Source: Shewanella sediminis HAW-EB3
Lineage (GTDB): Bacteria > Pseudomonadota > Gammaproteobacteria > Enterobacterales > Shewanellaceae
Direction: 5' to 3'
Assembly: GCF_000018025.1 (NCBI RefSeq)
Contig: NC_009831.1
Coordinates: 5,146,001-5,210,000 of the forward strand
Length of the DNA: 64,000 nucleotides
In this document: piece by piece, positions 48,355-57,441 of the stretch
Numbering within the stretch: the stretch's first letter is position 1
Layout: each line of letters starts with the position of its first letter
Made by a program: the position numbers and the translations under genes
The notes under the pieces: generated by a model
What the model saw: the letters and a program-made list of their open reading frames with translations, nothing else
What the model was told of the DNA's origin: nothing
Database searches by the model: none

Positions 48355-48772
48355 CCTATTAATCAGCGGCTCTCTCTCTATCTTTTCTATCTCGGCTCCC
48401 CGGCATTATTTAACGCACTAAAAAGTTTTTTAAACGGCTATTCAGACCAAATGCCCTACGCCGTTTCGATGGAAGTATTATATTTACCTTCTACATGAAT
48501 GATAATTAGCCAAAAATGCAAATAACTTTTACCAACCAGTAACAATTAACTCAGGTTAGGAACGCTGCAATACAGTGTAGTCAATAGTCAGGATGGCAAG
48601 CAGAGCATTCATCTATGTGGTTCTATGGGGATAACCTCTTCAATGCTAAGCCCTGCGTAGATGCACTTGAAAACTGTCACTCGAAGCCAGGCATAAAAAA
48701 AGCGCCGCAGCGCTTTTTTCATCCTATGCCGATAGAGCTGACTTAGGTTTAATGGGGAAGTGGTATCAGCTT
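48355..48772. other. Intergenic region with terminator
   Basis: 418 bases without a convincing gene. It holds the gfa terminator (48695-48719: AAAAAAAGCGC, CGCA, GCGCTTTTTT) and an AT-rich psiE promoter region. Confidence 0.6.
48695..48719 (-). terminator. gfa terminator
   Basis: Stem AAAAAAGCGC / GCGCTTTTTT with a CGCA tetraloop, T-rich in both directions, 54 bases past the gfa stop. Confidence 0.85.
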
Positions 48773-49345
48773 TTAGCCATTGCTCACAACGTGAGAGGCG
48801 ACATGAGTAGCAATTGCGTCCATCAATACAGGAGACAGACAGTCGTAGGGCTCGAGTCCCAACTCTTTGAGGGTGTTACGCACATCCCCCATAGATTCAG
48901 GCGCTGCACCCGACTCGATGATAGATGAGACAAACGCTGCAAATTCCGGTGCTGACCAGCCCTTTTCTGCTGACAGCTCGGTGTGGATGAAGTCCAGACC
49001 GTGGAAAGGGTGGCCCGTGTTTTCGATGCGGCCATACATATGGGTACCACACTCTCTGCAAGCATGACGCTGAATTGCTGCTGACTCATCGACAATGGCT
49101 AACTTGTCTGCATTTGCAGTGACGCTCACGTGATCTCTTGACACAACGGCTATTTGAGCGAACAAGGCACCTTCAGGCTTCCAGCATTTGCTACAGCCAC
49201 AAACATGATTGTGGGCAGTCTGAGCACCGACAGTAACTTCAACGGGCTTGCTGCTGCACTTACACAACAAAGTACCGCCTGCAAAACCATCACGATCCGC
49301 TACAACACCGTTATCGACCTGAGGATGAATTAAAGTTTTAATAAT
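48773..49345 (-). CDS. gfa: S-(hydroxymethyl)glutathione synthase (Gfa), non-canonical start
   Basis: 190 residues if translation starts at ATT 49345. Zinc ligands are visible: [28 protein letters not shown] and [12 protein letters not shown]; then [14 protein letters not shown] and [17 protein letters not shown] match Gfa. The family N-terminus (KIHP-VDNG, then GFAGGTL) is encoded upstream of the first TTG as [19 protein letters not shown], with no ATG/GTG/TTG until inside the domain. GGAG lies 5 bases before the ATT. Gfa speeds joining of formaldehyde to glutathione ahead of FrmA. Confidence 0.85.
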   Translation of the reverse strand: MIKTLIHPQVDNGVVADRDGFAGGTLLCKCSSKPVEVTVGAQTAHNHVCGCSKCWKPEGALFAQIAVVSRDHVSVTANADKLAIVDESAAIQRHACRECGTHMYGRIENTGHPFHGLDFIHTELSAEKGWSAPEFAAFVSSIIESGAAPESMGDVRNTLKELGLEPYDCLSPVLMDAIATHVASHVVSNG

Positions 49346-49371
49346 GATTACTCCATGGATATTTAGCTAAG

Positions 49372-49398
49372 ACAGCCTCCATCTGGAGGCTGTTTTTT
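49372..49398. terminator. Hairpin between adh and gfa
   Basis: ACAGCCTCC-ATCT-GGAGGCTGT with eight T on the plus-strand side. On the minus strand it is a strong stem without a clean T-run, so it may only attenuate adh read-through into gfa. Confidence 0.6.
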
Positions 49399-49409
49399 TT
49401 GTCACTGAA

Positions 49410-50561
49410 TTACATGACTTTCTTGAAAATATTGATAACTTCTTGAGTGGTTGCCTTTCTTGGATTGGTTAAGGAGCAGGCATCATTCAGGGCGTTGATT
49501 GCCATAAACTCAAGCTTGTCTTCCTTAACACCAAGATCAGATAGTTTCTGGTCAGTGCCAACCGAAGCAGATAACTTCTCGATAGCAAGGATGCCGGCTT
49601 CAGCGGCATCACTGAACGCCATGCCCGCAGTGTCTACACCCATGGCTTTCGCCACATCGGCAAAACGCTCCACTTTTTCAGCCGCGTTAAAGCGTGACAC
49701 TACCGGCAGTAAGATGGCATTACAGAGACCGTGTACCAGATCATAGACACCACCGAGTTGGTGAGCCATCGAGTGTACATAGCCTAATGAAGCATTAGAG
49801 AATGCCATACCGGCAAGGTACTCGCCGTATTGCATAGCATCGCGAGCCTCACGATCTTCACCATTGTCGACTGCCGTTTTCAGGTTTTGGGCAATAAGCT
49901 CAATGGCTTTAATTGCCGACGCATCGGTTATCGGCGTCGCTGCCGTCGAAACATAGGCTTCTACCGCATGAGTCAATGCATCCATGCCTGTCGCTGCCGT
50001 GAGGAACTTAGGCATGGCAACCATCAACTCAGAGTCGTTTACAGCAATAATGGGGGTCAGGTTTTTATCTACAATCGGGTATTTAGTTTCATCTTCCTCA
50101 TTGGTCACGATGGCAAATATCGTCATCTCTGCAGCAGTGCCAGCCGTAGTATTCACCGTCACCAGAGGGAGTTGTGGCTTAGCCGACAGATGAACCCCCT
50201 TAGAGTAATCACGAATGTGGCCGCCGTTGGCCGCAACCAAGGCGATGCCTTTAGCACAGTCATGTGAAGAGCCACCGCCGAACGAAATAACGAAGTCACA
50301 TTTTTGCGCTTCGAGCAGGGCCAAACCCTGATCAATATTCTTTTCTGTCGGGTTAGGCTTAACGCCGTCGAAAATAGCGAAGTTGATATTATGCGAGGCT
50401 AATTCGTCAGTCAGCTTTTCCACCAGCTTGATATCTACCAATGCCTTATCGGTAACAATCAGTGCCTTATTGAAGTTTCTGGCATTCAGTTCGTCACCTA
50501 ATTGCTTTATCGCGTTTTGCCCCATCAGAGACATGGGGGGCATATAAAATGTAGTGCTCAT
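49410..50561 (-). CDS. Iron-containing alcohol dehydrogenase
   Basis: 383 residues, group III ADH. NAD-binding GGGSSHDCAKG, TVNTTAGTAAEMTIFAIVTN, and metal ligands D-x3-H in FLTAATGMDALTHAVEAYVS and the distal His in GYVHSMAHQLGGVYDLVHG. It resembles NAD-dependent methanol/1,3-propanediol dehydrogenases. Beside gfa, frmA and fghA it may make or remove formaldehyde or other aldehydes. A divergent lysR gene shares its promoter region. Confidence 0.9.
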   Translation of the reverse strand: MSTTFYMPPMSLMGQNAIKQLGDELNARNFNKALIVTDKALVDIKLVEKLTDELASHNINFAIFDGVKPNPTEKNIDQGLALLEAQKCDFVISFGGGSSHDCAKGIALVAANGGHIRDYSKGVHLSAKPQLPLVTVNTTAGTAAEMTIFAIVTNEEDETKYPIVDKNLTPIIAVNDSELMVAMPKFLTAATGMDALTHAVEAYVSTAATPITDASAIKAIELIAQNLKTAVDNGEDREARDAMQYGEYLAGMAFSNASLGYVHSMAHQLGGVYDLVHGLCNAILLPVVSRFNAAEKVERFADVAKAMGVDTAGMAFSDAAEAGILAIEKLSASVGTDQKLSDLGVKEDKLEFMAINALNDACSLTNPRKATTQEVINIFKKVM

Positions 50562-50890
50562 TCTTCATTCCTTATCTTTAATAAAATAGTTCAGCGGTCT
50601 TTATTCATGGATTGCAAATAGTCCTGATATTGACGCTATGACTTCGACGTTGCTGCCGATATCATTTCGATGAGAAGAATTATATTTATCTTTCAAAAAA
50701 TGATAATCCGTTAATTTTGAAAATATCTTTTTCGTGTGAGTAATAATATAAGCAAGCCTAAACCACTGTTTGCACACTACTTTAAGAGTTTGAGACGAAA
50801 AGCGATTGGGTCAAACTTTAAGATTGAATTTATCCATAGATTGGCGATAATAAAGAGCTCAAGCGCGATGATAATTACCAAGGAGTAACA
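50562..50890. promoter_or_regulatory. Divergent adh-lysR promoter region
   Basis: 329 bases, AT-rich, between the iron ADH and a LysR gene. LysR proteins usually bind between divergent genes; no clear T-N11-A palindrome was singled out. CAAGGAGTAACA before 50891 is the regulator's Shine-Dalgarno. Confidence 0.4.
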
Positions 50891-51760
50891 ATGTTCAACT
50901 GGGAAGGTGTAAGCGAATTTGTTGCCGTTGCAGAGGCAGAGAGCTTTACCAAGGCCGCAAAACGGCTTGGAATATCAACCGCGCAGGTCAGCAGGCAGGT
51001 CAGCGCATTAGAAACCCGGATGGCAACTAAGCTGTTTCACCGCACCACACGTAAAGTGTCGGTGACCGAAGTGGGCCGGATCTATTATCAACACTGCAGA
51101 CAGGTGCTGGACGGATTAGAAGAGGCCGAGCGCGCCATAACCAATTTGCAGAGTACACCGAGAGGGCTGTTAAAAATCACCGCCCCGGTTACTTATGGTG
51201 AAAGAACGCTTGCGCCGCTGGTGAACGACTTTATCGCTAAATACCCGGAGCTTGAAGTAAAGGTAAGTCTGACGAATCAGAAGGTTGACTTAATAGATGA
51301 GGGGTACGATCTCGCGATTCGACTGGGACAACTTGAAGACTCGAGTATGATGGCCAAAAGGCTGGGCTCCCGAACTCAATATGTCTGCGCCTCCCCGGGT
51401 TACGTTTCAACGTTTGGCATACCTCACTCACTGTCGGAGCTGGAACAACATAACTGCCTGCTGGGAACATTAGATTACTGGCGATTTCAGGAAAATGGTA
51501 AGACAAGAAATGTCAGGGTCAAGGGCAATCTAAGCTGTAACAGTGGCCACGCCCTCGTCGATGCTGCGATAAAAGGCATAGGCATCATTCAGTTACCTGA
51601 CTACTATGTCTTGCCTTATCTGGAAGATGGCCAGCTTATTCCGCTACTGGAGCAAAACCGCCAACCCGACGAGGGGATCTGGGCACTCTATCCTCACAAC
51701 AGGCACTTGTCGCCTAAGGTACGCATGCTACTCGACTATTTAAGTGAGGCATTAGAATAA
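50891..51760 (+). CDS. LysR-family transcriptional regulator
   Basis: 289 residues. The HTH is FTKAAKRLGISTAQVSRQVSALE (residues 18-40), then LETRMATKLFHRTTRKVSVT. The effector domain has ISTAQ-independent segments such as GLLKITAPVTYGERTLAPLV and DLAIRLGQLEDSSMMAKRLG. It is divergent from the iron alcohol dehydrogenase and probably regulates it. Confidence 0.88.
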   Translation: MFNWEGVSEFVAVAEAESFTKAAKRLGISTAQVSRQVSALETRMATKLFHRTTRKVSVTEVGRIYYQHCRQVLDGLEEAERAITNLQSTPRGLLKITAPVTYGERTLAPLVNDFIAKYPELEVKVSLTNQKVDLIDEGYDLAIRLGQLEDSSMMAKRLGSRTQYVCASPGYVSTFGIPHSLSELEQHNCLLGTLDYWRFQENGKTRNVRVKGNLSCNSGHALVDAAIKGIGIIQLPDYYVLPYLEDGQLIPLLEQNRQPDEGIWALYPHNRHLSPKVRMLLDYLSEALE

Positions 51761-51786
51761 GATTTAATAGCCCAAGGTTACCCTGG

Positions 51787-52047
51787 TTACTTTTCGGCTT
51801 CATCATCAAGTTCGTCGTTACGTAAATTTTTAAAAAAATTGTACCTTAACTCAGACAAATAACCTGAAATACCAATCAATAACCCAGCGTGAAATGCACC
51901 GTCTCGTAAAAAATTCTGGTAATGATCACCCGAAACCATTAACGCATCGAGCATACAAAGAAAGCTGAATAACCATAAAATATTTCTTTCCCACATCCAC
52001 TCACCAAAAATACGGTTATAAATATTTTTCTTAACAATATGATACAT
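51787..52047 (-). CDS. Small membrane protein of unknown function
   Basis: 86 residues from MYHIVKKNIYNRIFGEWMW, where AAGGAAA precedes the ATG by 6 bases; a longer in-frame start at 52110 has no such signal. Two probable TM segments (NILWLFSFLCMLDALMV and AGLLIGISGYLSEL) and an acidic tail NDELDDEAEK. No family recognised. It is convergent with the lysR gene. Confidence 0.6.
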   Translation of the reverse strand: MYHIVKKNIYNRIFGEWMWERNILWLFSFLCMLDALMVSGDHYQNFLRDGAFHAGLLIGISGYLSELRYNFFKNLRNDELDDEAEK

Positions 52048-52441
52048 AGTATATTTCCTTGTTTTTTTCAAACTGAGTAAAGTATAGGCAAGGACTAATC
52101 TAAGATCCAAAACTCACCGACTTTATTATTTCAGCTGCCTGAGTGAAGCCCTGATTTAAGCGCACCTCTGTCGGGGTCAATGACGCCTTTTATTGACCCC
52201 AGTTAATACATTACCTCCCAATGTTTCATCTGAACCACTACAGCACGGCTCATTTATTACATATAAGTAAAAGTGATTTTCCTTTTACGGTAATTGTTCC
52301 CCATTGAACGATAATTATAATAGCCAGCATCTGATGTTCCTCCGCTTTATCTCTCATACCTTTCGTATCAATAGTGAAGTTTTGAGGCTCTATCGTTCAA
52401 CTTTTAGTAATGCACCACTATGAGTGCGCTAAGGAATTATT
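52048..52441. other. Intergenic region
   Basis: 394 bases, AT-rich. TTGACCCC repeats around 52180-52200 form a weak palindrome (GGGGTCAATGAC-GCC-TTTTATTGACCCC). Otherwise no gene or RNA recognised. Confidence 0.45.
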
Positions 52442-53650
52442 ATGTCTCGTGTTGTAATTGTCGGCGGTGGCGCCGCAGGACTAGAGCTGGCCAGTATCTT
52501 GGGCCGCTCGGTAAACTGTCAAGATGAAGTGATCTTAGTGGATGGTGAGACTCACCACTACTGGAAACCCAGGTTTCATGAAATAGCCGCCGGAACTTTC
52601 GATAACGATCTCGATACTCTGTGCTACTTCAGCCATGGCGCAAAAAACGGCTATATGCATTATCAAGGCTGGATGACTGACATCAAACGCGAAGAGAAAC
52701 AGCTAGTCGTAAGTAAGCCCAACGGTGAAACGGATTTCGTCAACTATGACTATCTGGTTATCGCCATAGGCGCGATTAGCAATGATTTTGCTACCCCAGG
52801 GGCGCTAGAGCACTGTCTATTTTTAGACTCGCCGGAGCAAGCACGCAGCAGTTGGCTGCAAATTAGCTCACTGTTACGCTCCGGACACCAGCGTGCAATA
52901 AACATCGTTGGTGCGGGTGCGACCGGTCTCGAACTGGCCGCCGAGCTAGCTAAAGTTAACGCCGGGTTAGAACCAAACCCACATGCGGCTAAACTCAAAA
53001 TCAACCTGATTGAAGCTACCGACAGAGTCCTACCCAACAGCCCGTTAAAGATGTCCCATCAGGCACAGCTGATGCTGGAAAAATATAATATCAATGTCAT
53101 GCTCAATACCCGAATTGCCAGCGTTGAGCAGCAAGGTATGACCACCAGTGATGGGCTCACTATCAGTGCCGACATTCAGTTTTGGGCCGCGGGCATTAAA
53201 GCACCTAATTGGTTGAAAAATATCGGTGGCCTTGAGAGCAATAGCTTCAACCAGCTTATGGTACAGCAAACATTAGCCAGCACCCTTGATCCAAATATTT
53301 TCGCTCTGGGTGACTGTGCCGCGATCCCGCAAGGCGAAGGTGTTATGGTACCTCCTAAGGCTCAGGCAGCAAATCGTGCAGCGGTACACTTAGCCAAAAG
53401 CTTAACCGGATTAATGAGGGGTAAACAGCTCACGCCTTTCATCTATAAAGATGGCGGCATGGTCGTCGCGATAGGCCATAACTTCGCTATCAGTACCATG
53501 ATGAATGACAAATTGATCTTAAAGGGCCGCGTAATTCGCCGCCTCTACGACACAATTTTCCGCTTACATCAAAAGACGGTCAGCGGCGTATTGACCATGT
53601 CGCGCCTGATCATAGCGAAGCGACTTAAATGCATTTTCCAGCCTAATTAA
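52442..53650 (+). CDS. NDH-2-like NAD(P)/FAD-dependent oxidoreductase
   Basis: 402 residues. The FAD site is VVIVGGGAAGLELASILGR (residue 3 on), the NAD site NIVGAGATGLELAAELAK near 155, and the second FAD block IFALGDCAAIPQ near 290. The layout and the C-terminal membrane-type helix (RLYDTIFRLHQKTVSGVLTM) fit type II NADH dehydrogenases or related quinone reductases. It would feed electrons from NADH to quinone on the inner membrane. A terminator follows directly. Confidence 0.82.
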   Translation: MSRVVIVGGGAAGLELASILGRSVNCQDEVILVDGETHHYWKPRFHEIAAGTFDNDLDTLCYFSHGAKNGYMHYQGWMTDIKREEKQLVVSKPNGETDFVNYDYLVIAIGAISNDFATPGALEHCLFLDSPEQARSSWLQISSLLRSGHQRAINIVGAGATGLELAAELAKVNAGLEPNPHAAKLKINLIEATDRVLPNSPLKMSHQAQLMLEKYNINVMLNTRIASVEQQGMTTSDGLTISADIQFWAAGIKAPNWLKNIGGLESNSFNQLMVQQTLASTLDPNIFALGDCAAIPQGEGVMVPPKAQAANRAAVHLAKSLTGLMRGKQLTPFIYKDGGMVVAIGHNFAISTMMNDKLILKGRVIRRLYDTIFRLHQKTVSGVLTMSRLIIAKRLKCIFQPN

Positions 53651-53664
53651 AACATTAGAAAGCA

Positions 53665-53698
53665 AAAAGTCCGTTTATCGAAAGGTAAACGGGCTTTT
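53665..53698 (+). terminator. Rho-independent terminator
   Basis: AAAAGTCCGTTTA / TAAACGGGCTTTT around an 8-nt loop, 15 bases past the flavoprotein stop. Confidence 0.88.
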
Positions 53699-53709
53699 GT
53701 TTGAATAAG

Positions 53710-53734
53710 GTGAAATTGATACCCGATAAGCCGA
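53710..53734 (+). repeat. Copy of terminator-associated spacer repeat
   Basis: GTGAAATTGATACCCGATAA then GC follows the terminator. The same sequence opens the tandem terminator array at 58658. Here only one spacer copy is present. Confidence 0.8.
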
Positions 53735-54198
53735 CTCACGAAATCTAATTACACAAAGACTCATATGGCCTGTCGCCCTATTGTCTACTTCACCTCTTGG
53801 ACCACGAATATAGGCATTAGCTGTACCTACCCCCTCAACAACAAGTCACTGAACAGCATATTCACTGTCTGCGGTTTACTATGTGTAGACGGCAAGTCAC
53901 GGAAAGAGAAATGAGCGAATAGGTGGCCTACCGGGCCAGTTATTAGTTTGAGCTCTAACCACCATTAGGGAAGCAGGATAGGTTGAGAAAAACGCCTTAG
54001 ATTACAAAACTGTTAACCAAGCGCGAATTATGTTACTTTATGCCATCAAATCCTTTGCTGCAGTCCTGTTTTTAGTAATAGGGGTGTAATAATGTCGTCG
54101 CCTGCAAGAACCGAAACATAGCCCCTAGTTTGAGCACTAACAATTGTTAATGTAAGGCACGAGCGCAAAAAACTTCTAACCTCGAGCATGGAGCTCTT
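53735..54198. other. Intergenic region upstream of the betaine transporter
   Basis: 464 bases. No convincing gene. It presumably carries the osmotic- or ligand-regulated promoter of the transporter operon; GAGCTCTT precedes ATG 54199. No operator is recognised. Confidence 0.4.
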
Positions 54199-55203
54199 AT
54201 GAAAAGTATGATTTTGATTGGCGGCTTACTCCTTAGTAGCGCTACACATCAAGCCTTTGCCGAAGAGCAATGCGGTAAGGTCACTATCGCAGATATGAAT
54301 TGGAGCTCGGCTTCATTAATCGCTAATGTTGATCGCTTTATTTTAGAACATGGTTACGGCTGTGAAGCCGAGCTGATCCCTGGCGATACTATGCCTACCA
54401 GCACTTCAATGGTTGAAAAAGGTGAGCCTGACATCGCGCCGGAAATCTGGAGCAACAGCGTCAAAGAGCTTATCGAACGTGGGGTCAGTGACAAACGACT
54501 GACTATCGCAGGTAATTCACTCTCTGAAGGCGGTGAAGAAGGCTTTTGGGTCCCCCAATATATGGTCGACAAGGACCCCAGTCTGACAACCATTGAAGGT
54601 ATTATCGCCAAAGTAAAAACCTTTGAGCACCCGGAAGATCCTGACCGTGGCGCATTTTATGGCTGCCCTGCGGGTTGGGGCTGTCAGCTCTCGGCCGAAA
54701 ACCTGTATCGCGCGCTAAAACTCAGTGATGCAGGGTTTGATCTTATTGACCCAGGCTCAGGAGCTGGCCTGTCAGGTTCCATAGCCCGTGCCTACGAGCG
54801 TGAAAAGCCTTGGTTTGGTTACTACTGGGCACCCACTGCGGTATTGGGTAAGTACAAAATGGCTAAGGTAGATTTTGGTAGCGGTACCGATGCGGATCAT
54901 TTTCGCGACTGTATCGCCAAAGTCGAGTGCGCCGAGCCCAAGGTCACCATGTATCCATCTGCATTGGTACAAACTGTCACCACCACAGCTTTCGCTGAAA
55001 AATCAACCCGGGAATTTGAGTATCTTGGTACACGCTCATTGACCAATGCCCAGATGAACGGCTTGCTGGCTTGGATGGAAGACAACCAGGCAGACGGCAA
55101 TATCGCAGCCGAGTATTTCCTGATGAATCATGAAGACACATGGCTTAAATGGGTTCCTGCCGATGTCGCCGCAAAGGTGAAAGCCGCAATCGAAGCACTA
55201 TAA
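54199..55203 (+). CDS. Glycine betaine-type ABC transporter substrate-binding protein (ProX-like)
   Basis: 334 residues with a signal peptide (to about AFAEE). VTIADMNWSSASLIANVDRF, GEPDIAPEIWSNSV, GCPAGWGCQLSAENLYRAL and EREKPWFGYYWAPTAVLGKY match ProX/OpuAC proteins; the Trp and Tyr residues would cage a quaternary amine. It binds glycine betaine, choline or DMSP-like compounds in the periplasm. It heads an operon with permease, ATPase and a porin. A hairpin lies between it and the permease gene. Confidence 0.87.
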   Translation: MKSMILIGGLLLSSATHQAFAEEQCGKVTIADMNWSSASLIANVDRFILEHGYGCEAELIPGDTMPTSTSMVEKGEPDIAPEIWSNSVKELIERGVSDKRLTIAGNSLSEGGEEGFWVPQYMVDKDPSLTTIEGIIAKVKTFEHPEDPDRGAFYGCPAGWGCQLSAENLYRALKLSDAGFDLIDPGSGAGLSGSIARAYEREKPWFGYYWAPTAVLGKYKMAKVDFGSGTDADHFRDCIAKVECAEPKVTMYPSALVQTVTTTAFAEKSTREFEYLGTRSLTNAQMNGLLAWMEDNQADGNIAAEYFLMNHEDTWLKWVPADVAAKVKAAIEAL

Positions 55204-55217
55204 ACCCAAACAAAAAC

Positions 55218-55245
55218 GCGAGGCCTACAAAGCCTCGCTATTTTG
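55218..55245 (+). terminator. Intra-operon attenuator-like hairpin
   Basis: GCGAGGC / GCCTCGC with a 7-nt loop then TATTTTG. It lies between the binding-protein gene and the permease gene and would give more binding protein than membrane components. Confidence 0.7.
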
Positions 55246-55289
55246 CTCCCCATCTAGATTATCCCGTGTAAAAAACTATAGAGGTAGTA

Positions 55290-56189
55290 ATGGCTGACTT
55301 TTCTTGGCTCAGCAAATTTCCGAAAATGGATCGTTCCACTTTGTTGGAAATTCGTAAATATTTAGACGGCACCTTTCGGGACTTTTCCCGAGAGTATGGT
55401 GATGTCATCGAGTCTTTCTTCGATCCGCTACTCGACTTTCTTATCTGGTTTGAAAAGCTATTGGTGCAATCGCCCTGGTGGGCTGTACTGCTCTCGATTA
55501 CCGCCTTGGTCTACCTCGCCAGTCGTTCATGGAAACTATCTTTGGGCGTCGTTGTTTCATTTCTGCTTATCGGCTATTTCGGCATGTGGGAAGATACGAT
55601 GCGCACCCTCAGTATCATTACCGTATGTACGCTATTGGCCATAGTATTGGGTGTGCCCATTGGTATATTAATGGCCCGCAGCAATCGAACCCAGTCGTTG
55701 GTGACACCGATTCTGGATGTGATGCAAACCATGCCGGCCTTCGTGTACCTGATCCCCGTGGTCATGTTACTTGGAATTGGCAAGGTGCCCGGCGTTATTG
55801 CCGTGGTGATTTATGCCATTCCGCCTGTCATTCGCCTGACCAACCTGGGGATCCGCCTGGTAGACAAAGAAGTGTTAGAGGCCGCCACCGCCTATGGTGC
55901 TAATCCGATGCAACGCCTGATGGGGGTTCAGTTGCCACTGGCCTCTCCTACCATCATGGCAGGCATCAATCAGACCATTATGATGGCGCTGGGGATGGTC
56001 GTTATTGCGTCTATGATTGGCGTCAAGGGCCTGGGTCAGCCGGTGCTCAAGTCGATCACCAACCAGTATTTCACCCTCGGACTCTTTAACGGTTTGGCCA
56101 TCGTCGCTCTGGCCATCATTTTTGATCGCGCCTCTCAAGCCTACGCCAAGCGATCACAGAAACATATGCAGGGTGGACAACATGACTAA
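55290..56189 (+). CDS. Betaine ABC transporter permease (ProW-like)
   Basis: 299 residues. An N-terminal cytoplasmic region with KYLDGTFRDFSREYGD is followed by six or so TM helices. The EAA loop is EAATAYGANPMQRLMGVQLP near residue 200. VIASMIGVKGLGQPVLKSI matches ProW/OpuAB. It forms the membrane channel for the ProX-like protein. Its last 8 bases overlap the ATPase start. Confidence 0.9.
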   Translation: MADFSWLSKFPKMDRSTLLEIRKYLDGTFRDFSREYGDVIESFFDPLLDFLIWFEKLLVQSPWWAVLLSITALVYLASRSWKLSLGVVVSFLLIGYFGMWEDTMRTLSIITVCTLLAIVLGVPIGILMARSNRTQSLVTPILDVMQTMPAFVYLIPVVMLLGIGKVPGVIAVVIYAIPPVIRLTNLGIRLVDKEVLEAATAYGANPMQRLMGVQLPLASPTIMAGINQTIMMALGMVVIASMIGVKGLGQPVLKSITNQYFTLGLFNGLAIVALAIIFDRASQAYAKRSQKHMQGGQHD

Positions 56190-57441
56190 CGAATCACAAA
56201 CAGAGCCGCTCATTCAGATTAAGGATCTCTTTAAGGTCTTTGGCAAAAAACCAGCCAAAGTCATGCCTATGGTTAGAGATGGTTTATCCAAGGATGAGAT
56301 CCTGGCGAAAACCGGCCATACAGTGGGCCTTAAAGCCATCAACCTCGACATTCACCAAGGTGAGATCTTTGTGATCATGGGGCTATCTGGCTCGGGGAAA
56401 TCTACCTTAATCCGCCACTTCAACCGGCTGATCGACCCCACAGAGGGGCAAATTCTGGTTGAAGGCATCGATGTAATGAAGCTCAATACCAAAGAGTTGG
56501 AGCAATTTCGTCGCAATAAGATGGCAATGGTATTCCAACGCTTTGGTTTAATGCCCCATAAAAGCGTACTGGAAAATGTCGCCTATGGTCTCAGTGTTCA
56601 GGGGATAGACAAAGTCACCAGAAACGCCAAAGCCACCCAATGGCTTGAAACAGTCGGTCTGGCTGGATATGAAGATCAGTACCCGTCCCAGCTGTCCGGT
56701 GGTCAGCAACAGCGTGTCGGTCTGGCAAGGGCCCTGTGTACCGATGCAGAGATCCTGCTGATGGATGAGGCATTCTCGGCATTGGACCCCTTGATACGCA
56801 GTGAAATGCAGGATCAACTGATTGAGCTGCAAAAAGAGTTACATAAGACCATCATCTTTATTACCCACGATCTCGACGAAGCACTGCGAATTGGCGACCG
56901 GATCGCGATCCTCAAAGATGGCAATCTGGTTCAGGTTGGCGAGCCGGTGGATATCTTACTCAACCCTGCCGACGACTATGTCGAAGCCTTCGTCAAAGAC
57001 GTAAACCGTCCGCGAGCCCTGACTGTCGAGACCGTCATGAAGCCGCCCGCATATCGTCTTACCGCCGACACTATAGGTGAAGCACTCAAACAGATGAAGC
57101 GTATCCCGGCTAACTATGCCTATTACGTTACCGATGAGGGGTTCCAGGGCGTTGTGTGCCAGGAGGCACTGGAAGATGCCGTCAAGACAGATAAAGAAGC
57201 GCTGATGGAAGACTTCAAGGTAGAGGAGATGACACCGATATCACAGGATGCGCTGCTTGAAAGCATCATTCCGGCAACCATGGAGTCAGACTTTCCCCTG
57301 CCTGTTATCGATTCCGATGGAGACCTGCAGGGTGAGCTTTCCCGTACTCATCTGGCCGACGTGCTATCTGACTTCTACACCGATGGTGCTGACGACAGCG
57401 CTGACGCAGAAAAACAAAACTCAACCAAAGAGGATAAATGA
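56182..57441 (+). CDS. Betaine ABC transporter ATP-binding protein (ProV-like)
   Basis: 419 residues from MTNESQTEPLIQIKDLFKVF; an upstream ATG at 56017 belongs to a shadow frame extension into the permease gene. Walker A GLSGSGKST (about 67), signature LSGGQQQRVGLARAL (about 172), Walker B ILLMDEAFSALDP (about 190), H-loop IFITHDLDEAL. The C-terminal 130 residues (VETVMKPPAYRLTAD on) are a CBS-like pair, which in OpuA senses ionic strength. The stop TGA overlaps the porin ATG by ATGA. Confidence 0.92.
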   Translation: MTNESQTEPLIQIKDLFKVFGKKPAKVMPMVRDGLSKDEILAKTGHTVGLKAINLDIHQGEIFVIMGLSGSGKSTLIRHFNRLIDPTEGQILVEGIDVMKLNTKELEQFRRNKMAMVFQRFGLMPHKSVLENVAYGLSVQGIDKVTRNAKATQWLETVGLAGYEDQYPSQLSGGQQQRVGLARALCTDAEILLMDEAFSALDPLIRSEMQDQLIELQKELHKTIIFITHDLDEALRIGDRIAILKDGNLVQVGEPVDILLNPADDYVEAFVKDVNRPRALTVETVMKPPAYRLTADTIGEALKQMKRIPANYAYYVTDEGFQGVVCQEALEDAVKTDKEALMEDFKVEEMTPISQDALLESIIPATMESDFPLPVIDSDGDLQGELSRTHLADVLSDFYTDGADDSADAEKQNSTKEDK

